Source of the DNA: Acanthornis magna
Lineage: Eukaryota; Chordata; Aves; Passeriformes; Acanthizidae
Reading direction: 5' to 3'
Assembly: GCA_036785705.1 (NCBI GenBank)
Contig: JAWUZG010000036.1
Location: 16,053,501-16,117,500, forward strand
Length of the DNA stretch: 64,000 nt
Shown piece after piece: positions 36,022-48,730 of the stretch (the stretch's first letter is position 1; each line of letters opens with the position of its first letter). Under the pieces are notes generated by a model. The model made no database searches and was not told the DNA's origin. It saw only the letters and a list, made by a program, of their open reading frames with translations. The translations under genes and the position numbers were made by a program.

Positions 36022-37146
36022 GGCAAGTTGAACATGAGCCAGCAGTGCCCTGGCAGCCAGGAGGGCCAAGTGTGTCCTGGGGGCATCAGGCACAGCAAGG
36101 CCAGCCGGGCAAGGGAGGGGATTGTCCTCTGCTCTGCTCTGGAGCAGCCTCACCTTGAGTGCTGGGGGCAGCTTTGGGTGCCACAGTACAAGAAGGACAA
36201 TATTAGAGAGTGTCCAATGGAGGGCATGAAGAGGGTGAAGGGCCTTGAGGGGAAGCCATATGAGGAGTGGCTGAGTCACTTGGTCTGTTCAGCCTGGGGA
36301 AAAGGAGACCGAGTGAAGATGTCATTGCTCTTACAACTTCCTTGTGAGGGGAAGAGGAGGGGCAGACACTGATCTCCTGTCTCTGGTGATCAGTAACTAC
36401 CCAAGGGAATGGCCTGAAGTTTTGTCAGGAGACGTTTAGGTTGGCTATTAGGAAAAGGCATTTCACCCAGAGGGTGGCTGGGCACTGGAAGAGGCTCCCC
36501 GGGGAAGAGATCACAGCGCCAGCCTGACGGAATTCATGAAGTGTTTGGAGGATGCTCTTGGGCACACAGAGTGATTATTTGGGATGGTCCTGTGCAGGGC
36601 TAGGAGTTGGATTTGATAATCCTTGTGGGTCCCTTCCAACTGACCATGTTCTGTGGTTCTGAGATTCTGTGAGTATTTGGAATATCTACCCCATCTAAAC
36701 CCTCAGCAATGCAGACCAAATGGGAAAAAGATACCAACAACAAGGGCTACCAGGTCACCACCTATTCAGGCCATGAACTATGCTCATAAAAAAACTAGGA
36801 AAATTTTAGTTGTGTCTTCTCTGATGGAATATTAATTATCATACTATTTCAATTCCCTTATGGTCTACTATTTAAACAAACCCAGACAAAGTTTTCCTGA
36901 TATGAAGAATGAGAATGTGAACTGCACAGTGGTATTGAATGAATAGATGTACCCAGCAGAGGCATGCATGATGGCTTTAAAGACAAACAGCAAAACATTC
37001 CTGCCTGTCTGGAGTGAGGAACACAGCTTATGAAGTATTAAGTGGTCAGTATGAGACTGAAATTTGGTTCTAAAAATGCTTATGCTAAGGAAGAATGAGG
37101 GGGCTGGGATTTTTCATTCTTAAATAGACCTTTTCCCTATTTGTAG

Positions 37147-37582
37147 GTTGGTCTCATTTTGCAGCAGCTATATTCTGCACCAACATGTGGTAGACCAAAG
37201 ATTAAATCTCAAATTCCCAGACACTGGGTTAGAAGAGGCCAAGAATGTCACAGAAGTGACAAGCTCAGTGTCAGGAGATGAGAATTTGGTTGCCATACTT
37301 TTCAGTACCTCTTGTTACTTGAACCGTCTCAGAACATTGACATTTGTAAGAGCAGCTAATTCCTACCTCTCTTTTCCAATCAACTCCCAGGGAGAGGCTC
37401 AGCTAAAAAGAGCCACATCTTTTTTTCAAATGGTTGTGGCTTACACCCTCCTGCTGGCAACATTAGTGTCGTCATTTCCTTTTAATGAAGTGGTCAGGAC
37501 TTCATCAGAGTGCCAGACTTCGAAGCAGGAAACTATCAAAATAAATGCTACAGTTATCAGACAGAATTCCAATATATGCCAG
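37147..37582 (+). other. Exon-like open segment, unrecognised
   Basis: A pyrimidine-rich acceptor-like context 'ccttttccctatttgtag' ends at 37146. The following frame is open from 37124 to the TAA at 37622-37624 (158 codons from a TTG at 37148; no upstream ATG). A donor-like CAG|GTAGT lies at 37580-37587. The peptide contains two NxS/T sites and a mildly hydrophobic stretch near residues 94-110, and resembles no family I know. A stop-free run of this length is expected about once or twice by chance in a window of this size and composition. Confidence 0.12.
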
Positions 37583-40500
37583 GTAGTCATTCAAGTGCTT
37601 TATGAAATGAATGCATTGTTCTAAAAACAGTTGTAACATATGTGTCTGAACTCGTCCTGACCACAGAGAAAATGGCTATGTGCATTTTTAAGGCCAAAAT
37701 CTTGCCTGAAGTTAGAAAATACAAAGTAGTTGCATAAAAATATAAGATCAAAGAGATACAGCTACACTAGAGCGTGAAGGGCATTTCAAGGACATCATGC
37801 ATCCCATATACCCTCTCCAGACAGTTGATCAGAATCACAGCCTGAAGTATGAGCAAGACTGCTCTCAAAGGGATGCGGCTCAGCAGGTACCTAAGCTCAT
37901 CTAGTGACTTAGTACATTGCAACTGCTGTTTTAGGTGCTTGAACAAAATTCCTGTTGCCTGCAAGAGAGCGAAATGTACAGGACATGCATGGATGTGGAG
38001 ATCACACTGTTCTTCTGGATGTTCCTGAGATCACTCCATAACTGCAGGGAAGGCACAGATCTCCAGACAGTTTGGGGTATTTTTTTAACATCTAATTTAA
38101 ACAATAGTCTGTTTCTCAATATCAGTCTTGCTCTTTAGTCCACATACTTCAATCTTAGCTCAAAAATTCTAAGCTTCAGCTTTTTTACTGTTTGTGTGGA
38201 ATCAGGAAACTCCAAACTCACCCAATTTTATCTCCCAGTGTCCCAGGGTGGAATGCTATCTCTAGGTCAGTTAAGGGGTTTTTGATTATGTGCTTTGTGC
38301 TCAGAAGCGAAGGTCTGAGATATGTACTGGCCAAGAGACTACTTCAAACCACTTTGGCAGAAAACCAAGTTCAGTTCAGTAAAAGGAATGTAAGATCCTT
38401 TTCAAATATGTTTTTCCTGGATTGACATACTCTAGAATGTCTGGAGAGCCAAAAATCAGCTTTAGATCTCATGGGAAATGCCAGAGGAATTAGCCCAGTG
38501 CATCTTAGTCTTTGCCAAGATTACGTATGTTTTACTTTTACAATTCAAATGCAACAGCAGAAAATATCACCTAATTTCACACACATCTCTGAATGGGAAT
38601 TTACAATTCATTCGAAAGAAATGCTCATCTTTACCCCAATAAAAGATCAACAGTACCTTGGAAACCCAAACTTAACCAAAGTCACAAAAAACTCTATCCA
38701 TTTTTTGGGTCTGCAAAGTTTTTTCCAAGTCATTAACCAAACCAAGTACTGAAACATTGGCCTTTACTTCTTATACCCAGTGGTGGTCTCTCCCAGCTGC
38801 AGCAGCCACTCCAGCCCACACCATTTAATCTTCAGTTCAGACATCACCTCTGTGCTCATTAGCACACTGTGCTGCTGGTTGTAGCAAGGCTTTTGCTACT
38901 GCAATTATTTCAGGCTACTGTCAGTGTCAGATCTGCAGAGTCTGTCTTACACCACCATTAGGGGTGCTCTGATGTTTACTGAAGACTGCAGGAAGCAAAA
39001 TTGCAGCATAGAGAAAAGTGCTCTGATTGTCACTGTAACAAACCATGGCATAGCAATGGCTAGACACAAACCTCTGTTTCAAAGTAGGATTAACAGTGAA
39101 AGTTAAATTTGCTAGCTGCTTCTGCTTCAACCGTAAGGCCTAGTCTGAAGACCAGGAAAGGTAATGGAAAACTTCTTATTGATGTTAGCATTCCCACGAA
39201 TAAAGGAACCGCTGGCCGCAACTACTTAGCTCTGTACTTGTATTGACTATGCACGGGCTGTCAAAAAAGTGAACAAACGGAAACTTCCCTCAAATTCATT
39301 CTCCCTTAAGCATTGTTCTTTGGTTTTGTACCTGTTGTGTTAGCCTATGGATATTTGTGGTTTGCATGTTTGTGTGACAGTTGCCTCTAAAATCTCAGGT
39401 TCCTTTGGTTTTAACATGTAGGTCATGATCATTGATGGAATAATGCTATCTAACTTACTTAGGGAATAAGATAATCTTTTACTTTTGAAATGAATCACTA
39501 ATATAAATTATGAGTTGTGAATATCAAGGAAATATAAAAATGACAATTTATTTTGTATCATATGTGATTTCCTGCTCTAATAACATTTACTTTTTCCCAG
39601 TCCAAGATCACAATTAACTTTTGATCATAAGGAGAAGCAGACGCATTAGAAGCATTTGGGGTTTACTAAAAGAAAGGGAAAAAAAAAATTTGCAGTCCTG
39701 CATGGTTTAACAAGGTTAATGTGGACAGAGATATCACCTAGTTTAATAGCATTAACCAAAACCTAAACATCATAGTTCCTTTTGTCTTCCGTGCTGACTT
39801 GTCCTTTTGCATAGTTTCCTGAATTTTCACTAAGTTTTACATTTCAGCATGTTCCCACTGTGTATTAAAAAAGTGGAGAAACACTATGGGAGGATATCGG
39901 ATGCAGAGTTGGATAAAACTTTTTTGGCCAAAATGTTTTTCCTGAATAACAGTGATTCAATTATGTCCATTTTTTTTTTTTTTTTTGGTAAGCTGCTTAA
40001 GAAAAAAGTCTCAAAACTGGAAAAATGTCAGCATTTCAGCTTTGAGATTTTATTTTTAGTTCACAGCATTTGGAAATCAACTTCAGTTTTATGAAAGAAT
40101 GAACAAGGAAACAAGCAATCCCTCCCAAAACCTAAAACTTGCTGTCAATCAAAATTTATTATTTTTCCTACTTTTCCTTTGGCTGTACACATCATTCCAG
40201 GTTGATACAAAATGAATTCTTGTAGATCTGCCAGTAAGCCCTGCAAATCAATTAATTCCCCAGATCTAGATACAAAATTCTAGTTAGGAGCACTTCTTTG
40301 GCAAAAGCACCAGTTGTAGGTTTTTTTGTGAGCATCAAACTCCTAGGTCATTTTCCGATAGATTAGTGGTATTCTTCCAAACACTCTTTCAGTCTGTTTG
40401 TGCTTAATGTGCACCAGGAGTTTTCTTTCACATTGAAAATGTACATTAATTCAACTTGTGGTCATGAAATTGTGCAAGAATAATGCTGATACAAGGCCAG

Positions 40501-41262
40501 AAAAGGAATAAATGGCTTTGAATCTACAGCAATGCAAATCTGAAGGTCTTGGTGGCTAAAAAGTGTGGCCAGAATCTTCTATTTTACTACTTCAAACTCT
40601 GGATCCAGCTCCTCATACCATAAAGGGTGAACAGAAGAATTTGCAAATAAAATTTGTTGGGATTAGCATAATAACATTGGCTGAAATAAAAATCGCAATT
40701 AGGTGTCTGAGACAAGATACGTACTAACATCTTTGTTACGTAAAATTCTTTTTTCCTCTAAGATGGCAGTAGGAGGTATGAATGCTCTCCTGCTCTGAAA
40801 ATAAGGACAAATCCTTGCTCAATGATAATGGCACACTGTAGGTCTGTGTAAAGCCTTTTTGCTTTTCCAGGGCAGCATGGGGAGTTCATGAACAGTGAAG
40901 GGAAAATACCTATCTATACCAGCCACAAGGTCAGCACCTGTGAGAAGCAAGTCACTTTGTGAAGGTGAGAAATCATGAACATTTGTGAGAGTTGAGAAGA
41001 ATCTGGACAATTTCCAAAGTTACCTTTCCATGAAAAACTGTTTTAGATGCTTTGAGCACTACTCCCTTTGTGGCACTGCAGAAGATGGAAAAGCCTGGCT
41101 GCGATATTAGGGGTGAAAGGAAAAAGAAGCTCAGGTGGAGGTTCTGGTATTCAGAGCAATGATGGCAAAAATCCAGTCCTACTGCATTCATATCCAAATT
41201 ATTTTCCCATTGCATTTTTTATCCCATTTCTCCAAGGTTCACATCTCTAGTGGAAAGCAAGC

Positions 41263-41310
41263 AAACAAACAAACAAACACCCCCTCCCCCCAAAACAGAA
41301 AAAACAAGCC
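41263..41310 (+). repeat. (CAAA)n microsatellite with C/A-rich flank
   Basis: About four CAAA units (41262-41279), preceded by GCAAG, then a CCCCCTCCCCCC run and A-rich sequence. It lies about 260 bp before the CR1 tail. Confidence 0.75.
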
Positions 41311-41570
41311 ACCAAACAACATATTTACAATTTTTACTTTATAATTCCATGTTTTGGTGTGCATGAAATGAGGAGGATACCAACTCATGCATGAAAAGCA
41401 AATAACCTGAAACTGAAATGTCAGATGCCTTTTGAATGGTTTCCTATGTGCTCCCCATTATGGTAGGTTCACAGCTATCTATTTATGTCTGTGCCAGAAA
41501 AGAACCAGCATAAAGGAGGTAATTCAAAGACAGGCACAAGTAAAAGAGTAATTTGCACATATGCAAATGA

Positions 41571-41907
41571 TAGAATCATAGAATGATTTATGTTGGAAAG
41601 GACCTTAAAGACCATTTACTTCTGTCCCCCCTACCATGGGCAGGGACACCTCCCACCAGTCCAGGTTGCTCAGAGCTCCATCCAACCTGGCCTTGAACAC
41701 TGCCAGGCATGGGGCATACACAGCTTCTCTGGGCAACCTTTTCCAGTGTTTCACACCCCACTTCCCAGTGAAGAATTTTTTCCTTATATGTAATCTAAAC
41801 CTACCCACTTTCAGTTTGAAGCTATTCTCGCCTGTCCTATCCCTACACGCTCTTGTATAAAGGTCCTCTCTGGCTTTCTTGTAGGCCTCCCTTAGGTACA
41901 ACAAGAC
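41571..41907 (-). mobile_element. CR1 LINE 3' UTR fragment, minus strand
   Basis: A CR1 tail in the minus orientation. The 3' tip reads 'tagaatcatagaatgattt' on the plus strand, followed by the conserved blocks 'gttggaaaggaccttaaaga', 'ccatgggcagggacacctcc', 'ccaacctggccttgaacact' and 'gaagaattttttccttat'. It is 5'-truncated within the 3' UTR and has no coding part. The flanks show a possible duplicated target: ATGCAAATGA (41561-41570) and ATGCAAGATGA (41908-41918), differing by one inserted base. Confidence 0.93.
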
Positions 41908-43149
41908 ATGCAAGATGAGTTGAGAACAAGTGGATGCAGATATATCAAATAAATGATGGCAAAGTGCCTCGAGGGACTGTAAGCTGGAACAGCCCATGCT
42001 TTGCAGGGGAAAGGGTAAAGCATGTGCTGGCCCGATTCAGTCCAGTTTTGTGGCTGGGTGAGTCAGAACTGTGAGCTCAGAGCTCTCCTTGTGCTTGCAC
42101 CGTTTAAACAGCGGGATTAGCAGCGATTTCTGCTCATAGTGGCCAGGGAAGGAATCCTCACTCTCTGCACAGTCCTGAGCAGACTAACACAAGTTCTCAT
42201 GCACCAGCCACACAGACCCTACACCACAATATGCAAGTAGGGTCATTTTTCTGTTAAAGGACTTTGAGAAACTGAATGATGATTCTTCTTTTCCCTCTCT
42301 TCATTCCTTTTTGTGTTTGGTTTTCTTTTTTGAGAACTAATGCTAGATTTATTGCCTTGGGTAAGTTTTTCAAAGCACTCACAGTTGGCCTAATCCTGTT
42401 GCTGTTGAAGCCACTGGGAGTTTTGCCAATGCTTTTAACGAGAACAGAGTTAGGCCAGTGCTGTCAGCTTTGAAGCCCCCGCTTTGTGTGTACTCATGTG
42501 AAGGTGGAGAACAGGGCACAGATAAAATGAGAACCAGTCTAAACCTGGATCCAGCAAGGAAAAATAATGCAAACAAAACCTTTCCTGTGGTTCAAAGAAG
42601 TCTCTTCATTCATTTCTTGCATCAGTCCCAAAAACCGTCAAACTGACTTTGTAACCAGTACCTGAGCTGTGGGAATGTTCCACTCTCTGGGGTTATAGCT
42701 TGTTTTAAACTGATTTAATTTACCTTTTGAGGGTAACTATATTTCACTGAAAAAGTGTGCAGAATGCACCTTTTTCCTTCAAGTGCACCTTTGAATAGTC
42801 TACTAGAAATCCATATTTAGTCAGGAATTTTAAAAACAGAAGGGATCGTCATATAGTTACACTGTCAGCACAAAACAGTTCATAAAGGTACAGTCAACAA
42901 TTTCAATATTCACCCACAGCTTCTGTTTGAGTTATAGTAACTTATAGAATATTTAAGTGTGTGTGTTTTCAGACATATAAATAGGGAAATATACATATAG
43001 TCTACCTGGACTGGGTGTGCCACAAAGGGAGAAAGCAGTACCCAGATTGAAACAGGAAAATTATTGTGAAAGACAAACTAAAATGAAACAGGATTTTTTT
43101 TGTATTGTTTTATTTCTGAACTGCAGTAATGTATTCTTGTTGCCCTTAA

Positions 43150-43169
43150 ATATATATATATATATATAT
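43150..43169 (+). repeat. (AT)10 microsatellite
   Basis: Ten perfect AT units between poly-A and poly-T flanks. Confidence 0.9.
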
Positions 43170-44395
43170 TTTAAAGTATTGATTTGATCTCTTTAGATAG
43201 CTAAATTGGACAAAGTTTACACTCATCAACACAAAATGTTTTCATAAGTTCAACTTCTTCATCTGCATCCAAGAGTAATACTAAGAACAGCATTTCTCCG
43301 GATAGTTTATTACATTGCCCTGATTTAGGCAGTGCCAAGAGAGTTGATAAACAGGCTTCAACTTGCTTGAAACCCTCTTGCCAGCATTAACATTTTATGC
43401 AAGAAAGCAATGACAGTTTCTACAAATTGAAAAAAGAAGAAAAAAGAAAGTTAAAAAACCCTAAAAAATAGTATTTTTCATAAGCTATCAAATATAGTTG
43501 ATTATAAAATATTCTTTTTAAAAGCCCTCAAACCCTCAAGAATCTTCGGTAAAATAAAAAATAGCAGAAAAAGCACAAGGCTGGAATAAGAAACTTCTGA
43601 ATCCTGGTGGTATGGTCAGATGCTCTGTGTCCTTCTCAGTACATGTCCAAGTCTCATGATAGTTTGGTTATCTTCCTAAAGCCTTTGCTGCTTAACTCAA
43701 GTGACTGCTTATTTTTTAGGTCAGCAAAATAAAAAATCTGTGACCTTCCTGGCAGTGGAGTATATGTTCAAAATGAACTCTTGCATTGAGCAAGCAGTTA
43801 CAAAGTTTTGGGGGTTTTTTTGATTTTTTTCAATCTTTCCGAAATCCCAGCAAGGGTGTAAAGTAGGACTGGAGTATCATTTACACGTAGTTAGGAAAAT
43901 CAAAGTTCATGCTCAGTTTCTTGTAATCATAGGCAAGTTTTCATGTTGTAGAAAGTATTAAACAGAAGTAAACAATCTCTACCTCAGAAAATCCCTGAGG
44001 ACAAAGTATTAGGACGCAAGATGCATCATTCCCCGATTGCTTTGCATGTTCTTATATTCCTGTTTCTATATTCTTAGCCAAAGAAACTATGTGCAAATGG
44101 TTCTGGTGGCCGCTGTGCCTTATGGACCTTCCCCTGACTCAAATGGTCAGTGCAGCTAAACACGAGTGGGTCAGTGAAAGAGGTTTCTGGAGAGGGGGCT
44201 GTACTGGAGGACTCTGTACTGCAGAGAGAGCGAACTCTGATGCAACACCTACACTGTGGTTCGGTGGGAATGTTCCCTGAAGATACCTGTCCCTAGAACC
44301 AAGGGTAGCTTCATCTTGAACAAGGTCCGTCAAGAAGAGCAAAGGGGAGAATCAGTAATCAATCTGCCTCAGCTATCCGGAATCCAGCGCTGTTG

Positions 44396-44419
44396 TTTGC
44401 TGCCTTGTTTGCTGCCTTG
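44396..44419 (+). repeat. 12-bp tandem duplication
   Basis: TTTGCTGCCTTG occurs twice, head to tail and without mismatch (44396-44407, 44408-44419). Confidence 0.9.
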
Positions 44420-45639
44420 TTTATGTAATAGTGTAAATGTAGCCCATGTGGCTACTATGAGTTTTGGGAAGAGCATTTAATTAGCAGTTACATCACACTC
44501 TAGCATTGTACAGAAGTACTTAGTGTCACGCAAAATTTGAAATAAAAAAAGTTTCTAAAAATCTTTCTTAGAATCACTCTCATAGTGTTTGATTGAATTA
44601 CTGTCAAGACCACTCTCAGCTCTAACTTGCCAATATCTTCTCTAACATCATTCAAGAGCCTTGAAGGGTGTCTCTTTGGAACGTGTTTCCTAGTCTATTT
44701 TAAACCACATTTTCACTTCTGCTTTAAATTTAGTATTTGACTGTGTTTCTTTAAAGGTTTTTTTATGTACTCTTCCTGTAAAGGCTTTGAATGTGCCTCT
44801 GAAAACCACTAAACAACAAAGTTGTTGTTGTTTCCATTGCCGCTTGATCTTTCTGGGAGGCCAGTCCCACACAAACCTCCTTCTCTCCCAGAAGGCTGCA
44901 TATTGTAAATACAACAACAACTTTCAATTTAGTCAGAGGAGAAAAATGCAGTAGCTTTCTCTTCTTTCAGATCATGAATTAATTTTTTGTTTCGTGTACA
45001 CGAGTTTCAATAGCTGCACAGTCATTTGCGTTAACCAAAAGACTTCAGATATAACAAAAAACATGCGGGATGTGGTGAGATGGCTTTTAAAATTTGCCGT
45101 TCTGGCATTCAACAGAGCATTATATTTAGATGTGTTCCCAGATTTTCATTCCTTTTTACACTTTTTGAGTTCCACGTGTGCTGAATTCACAGATATTTAG
45201 TTGAGAAATTACATTAAAAGGATACTTCCATCATGTAGCAGGAAGATGTATGTTTTCTGTCTGAGTTAGTGAATTCTGACACTTCACACTGTAATAAGTC
45301 TAGCTCTATTCATGTGACTGGAAAGAAACTCAGGGAAAGACAAACTAAAGGAAGAGGAAAGAACAATACTGTTCGTATTATATCTCTCTCAAAATCTAAA
45401 TAGAAAACTATCCCTCCATTCAATAGGAGTTTTTGAGATATTGCAACATTTTTCCCATGTTCAAATGTGAGGAAGAATTGAAGGGTAGGAAAATATTAAA
45501 AAATAGCAGGTAAAAATTAATCCAAATCTGGGAAAAGAAGAGGGCAGGCAATTCCAGTTGTATCTCTTGTCTCAGTCTGATTTTACTGCTTTTGTCTGTT
45601 CAGCTAATTGTTGCCAGCTGTCCCAATGTACTCTTAGAA

Positions 45640-45671
45640 GGTAGAAATGCTTTAGGGTAGAAATGCTTTAG
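45640..45671 (+). repeat. 16-bp tandem duplication
   Basis: GGTAGAAATGCTTTAG occurs twice, directly adjacent and identical (45640-45655, 45656-45671). The perfect match suggests a recent event or an assembly or copy-number polymorphism. Confidence 0.92.
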
Positions 45672-47602
45672 CACAAAAGATATCTAACAGAGCTATTGGT
45701 GATGTTATTTCAATTTCTTTAGATCCAACTCAACTAGGCAATTAAGCACATTTTCAATACATTAAGTATATCTGTACATGCCAGAAAGGGCTGCAAATCA
45801 GAACTTCCCCCATGTACTTCTATGAGTAATGCAGGTGAAAGTATTTTACTCTTACACCAAGAAAAGCTGGAGTTCTGATGAGGACAGAAGAAGATTTCTT
45901 TGGATTTTGTGTTTGTGGAGGCTGTGGAATAGATGGAGGGACAGGTGGAAGGAATGAAGAGAGGAAGACAAGCAAACTACAGTTTACATAGTTTGTGTAA
46001 TGTGCTATTGTTTGAGTCTGTACAGCAGGGTGGCCTGATGTCTTTCCATTCTCCAGTCAGGTGGAGAACTTTCTTACAAATTGTGGCCAGGAGCAGTCCC
46101 TATCCAAAACACTTCACAGAAATATAATTTGATATATTTCAGAAATAGGATTTTCAAATAATTCAGATTTTCAAAGAACCTCCTTCCAGTGCATCCAGTC
46201 AGGTTCTGAAGACATGTGCTGTCTCTGACAAGATGTGCTGGGGGAGTGGTCTTGCAGGGAAGCTGGACAGCCCTTGCCATAGAGCTTCTTTTAACTAGGA
46301 ATTTCAGGGACTAGAATCTCATAACTCAGCCAAAATGCAGAAATCCAGGGCTTCTGGTGTCAGCAGCTACAGGCCATCTCACGTGTTTGGACAGCAGACG
46401 TGTCCTAGCTCTTCTCAAGTCTGGATTGGGTCAGTCATGTAGGCTACCTCAGTTATCACTCCTGGAAGAGTGCTTTAGTCTTTCAAATTAAAATGGACTA
46501 AAATTACCTTTAAAACAAGAAAGAAAAGAAGAGTCAGATCACCTGAACTAAACCACACTTTCTGTACCCCCAAAAGAGATGTTTAGGGATAAAACTTTTA
46601 GTATTACTACTTCTTGAATGATGGAGAGTCTTCCCATGCATAGTAAAATTTCTATGCATGTTGTCATTTTTCGTGCTTTTTTGTGGATAGATTTCTAAAC
46701 CTGTTAGGTCTGTCAGCTACTGTACTAGTGATTTTAGATATTTTTTGAAGTCTGAGTATTGAATATCCTATCATCAGTGTTCAAATAACAGTAACATAGA
46801 GGTCTGATTCTTCTACGTGTTTTGGCTTAGAATCAGAATAAAGCAGAAATAGTGTATTTACTGTTACAGAGGCTGCACAAAGTGCTGTATTTAGTGGTAA
46901 AACAAAATTAAAATCTTGAAGAGTAAAGGGAATAGAGGTGTAAATCACTGCCCTGAGTATAAAAAGGCAATGTGTAAGTGTGGCTGCTAACAAAGCCCTA
47001 AAGGAAAAAGTTTTCCTTCACACGAAAAATGCTTATCCCCAGTCAGAGTGAAAAATGAACTCCTGGGGGTGAAGAAAAAAAGGAATTGAAAGTTTCAAGT
47101 AAAAAGAAATTCCAAACCAGAGTGGGAACTTTTTGTTTGATAATTTAGAATTTCCCACAAGAAACAGATTTCACTCAAAAAAAAGTCCAAATCAGCTTCC
47201 ATTTCCATTTTCATCTTCACAGCAAGCCACACTGGAATTGACTTCTAAAGTGCTGAAGCTCAGACTTCTTTAACTGTAAGCACAGTAGCCTGTACCAGTT
47301 TAAGGTGATTTTCTCCTTTGTTCTGTTTGAAAAGACTCTTTAACAGCTGTGAGCCATGGCTATGCTTGGATTTCTGCCAGCATAATCTGCTGTTATATAT
47401 AACTCTTCTTCCTCCTTGCTTTAGAAAATGAACATATTCTTTCATAGTTTGTGTTTTACAATGTAAAGCAAGCTAGGAATCTTCTAGTGTCTCGCAACAT
47501 ATCATATCTTCTTTCCCCTCCCTTCCCCTCTCATTATAGTCCAAACTAACCTTTCCTAAATACAGCATCCATGTTTGAAATTAATTGCACAAAGGATGTT
47601 TC

Positions 47603-48105
47603 ATCATAGAATTATAGAAAGGTATGGGCTCGAAGGGACAAAGACTACGTAGTTCCAACACCCCTCCCATGGGCAGGAGACCAGGATGCTCAAAGTCCCA
47701 TCCAGCCTGGCCTTGAGCACTGCCAGGGATGGGGCCTTCACAACTTCTCTTGACAGCCTGTTCCAGTGCCTTGCACTCTCACAATGAGGAATTTCTTTTT
47801 GCTAGTGTCACAATGAAGAATTTATTCCTAATATCCAATCTAAACCTGCCTTCTTTCAGTTTAAAGCCGTTAATCCTTATCTTCTCATTACGGTCCCTTT
47901 TAAAAAGTCTCCCCAGTTTTCTTGTAGGCCTCATTTAGAAAGGCTGCTGAAAGGTGTCTCCAAATTCTCCTCTTCTCTAGTCTGAACAAGCCCAAATCTC
48001 TCAGTCTGTCTTCACAGGAGAGATCTCCAGCCTTCTGATTGTCTTCAAGACCTTCTCTGGACTTGCTTCAATGAGTCCATTTCTTTCATATATTGAGGAC
48101 CTCTT
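47603..48105 (-). mobile_element. CR1 LINE 3' UTR and ORF2-end fragment, minus strand
   Basis: The 3' tip 'atcatagaattatagaaagg' lies at 47603-47622, followed by the CR1 blocks 'cccatgggcaggagaccagg', 'ccagcctggccttgagcact', 'gaatttattcctaatatcca' and 'cttctctagtctgaacaagc' up to about 48105. It extends further 5' than the 41.6-kb copy but is still truncated before RT. A short internal duplication 'cacaatgaggaatttctttt / cacaatgaagaatttattcc' lies at 47780-47830. Non-coding. Confidence 0.93.
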
Positions 48106-48730
48106 GCATTAAGATTAAGCAATTTGGCCAAAAAATAAACCCCCTTGCATTCCACCCGGTCCTCAGAGATCAGAGAGGCTGAGTGTGGCTAGGCTTATAA
48201 TCTCTGATTATAACCCATTTGGCACTAGAAGCCTCATCATGTTCAACAGGATTCACGAATGGTGCAATTAACCAATCTGACAATTCAGGTCCAGTCGCAT
48301 TCAGTAAGAGCTTTGCTCAGGTTCACAAAGAGTGTGGTCTGTGGAAGCACCAGACACACAGATTCGGCATTGTCATTGCTGAACGCACCAGCAGCAACAG
48401 AGCTCTAATAACAATAATACTGTGCTAACCTGGGTAATAATAACAGCCATCCTACTCAGAAGCTTACCAAGAAGGTGTTCCTCCTTGGGAGGAGGGAAAG
48501 TAGCCAGTCGGCTCTCTGCAAGGTGATTTTGAGTCTTTTTCCTAACTTAGGTGAAATTCCTACCTTCCTTATGTACAAACAATATTATCCCAATCTTGTC
48601 CTCTCCTTCTATGTTACCTATAGCATGAGCTAAGCAGACAGTTTGAGTAATATGGTCACATACATGGTAGGAAGTATTTCATTATACTTACCAATACATG
48701 CAGGACATGTGTTTTAATATGTAAATGACC
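48106..48730. other. Spacer between oppositely oriented CR1 copies
   Basis: About 620 bp of unassigned sequence; no gene or repeat seen. Confidence 0.55.

Larger units (their letters stand above)
34911..36372 (+). pseudogene. CR1 ORF2 remnant (reverse transcriptase), split by LTR
   Basis: Encodes the RT and C-terminal part of CR1 ORF2. Motif A LDFSKAFDT lies at 35144-35170, motif B GVPQGSILSP at 35315-35344 and catalytic FADD at 35405-35416. A TGA at 35231-35233 interrupts the frame between motifs A and B. The frame continues in phase from 35237 and runs by accident into the inserted LTR until 35857. After the LTR the CR1 frame resumes in the reading that contains 36028-36372. The insertion plus one target copy is 380 bp, so the two halves are in the same frame once the insertion is discounted. 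The cysteine-rich tail and stop near 36370 fit the CR1 C terminus. Confidence 0.9.
34900..36671 (+). mobile_element. CR1 LINE (RT to 3' end), interrupted by a solo LTR
   Basis: This is the longest CR1 copy here: about 1.39 kb of CR1 plus a 380-bp insertion (LTR and duplicated target). The 5' end is truncated at about 34900, just before the block KDEPGNCRPVSLSSVPGKVMEK. RT motifs A, B and C follow, then the C-terminal ORF2 region (from 36022), the 3' UTR (from about 36373) and a terminal 'attctgtga' tip near 36660-36669. The endonuclease and ORF1 are absent, so it is a dead copy. One in-frame stop in more than 1 kb of frame suggests that it is younger than the CR1 pieces at 3.3 and 8.2 kb. Confidence 0.95.
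36672..41570. other. Non-coding single-copy DNA with one exon-like open frame
   Basis: No gene or transposon recognised with confidence. Holds the open frame 37148-37624 (listed separately) and a run of 17 T at 39970-39986. A CAAA-type microsatellite is at 41263-41310. Confidence 0.5.
41908..47602. other. Non-coding single-copy DNA
   Basis: No gene recognised. It includes a (TA)n microsatellite at 43150-43169, a 12-bp tandem duplication at 44396-44419 and a 16-bp tandem duplication at 45640-45671. Open frames are all below 90 codons. Confidence 0.5.

Noticed and set aside
35483..36279. Minus-strand frames of 79-176 codons over the LTR and CR1
   Set aside because: They are reverse-strand readings of GC-rich LTR/CR1 sequence with no RT motif or other signature.
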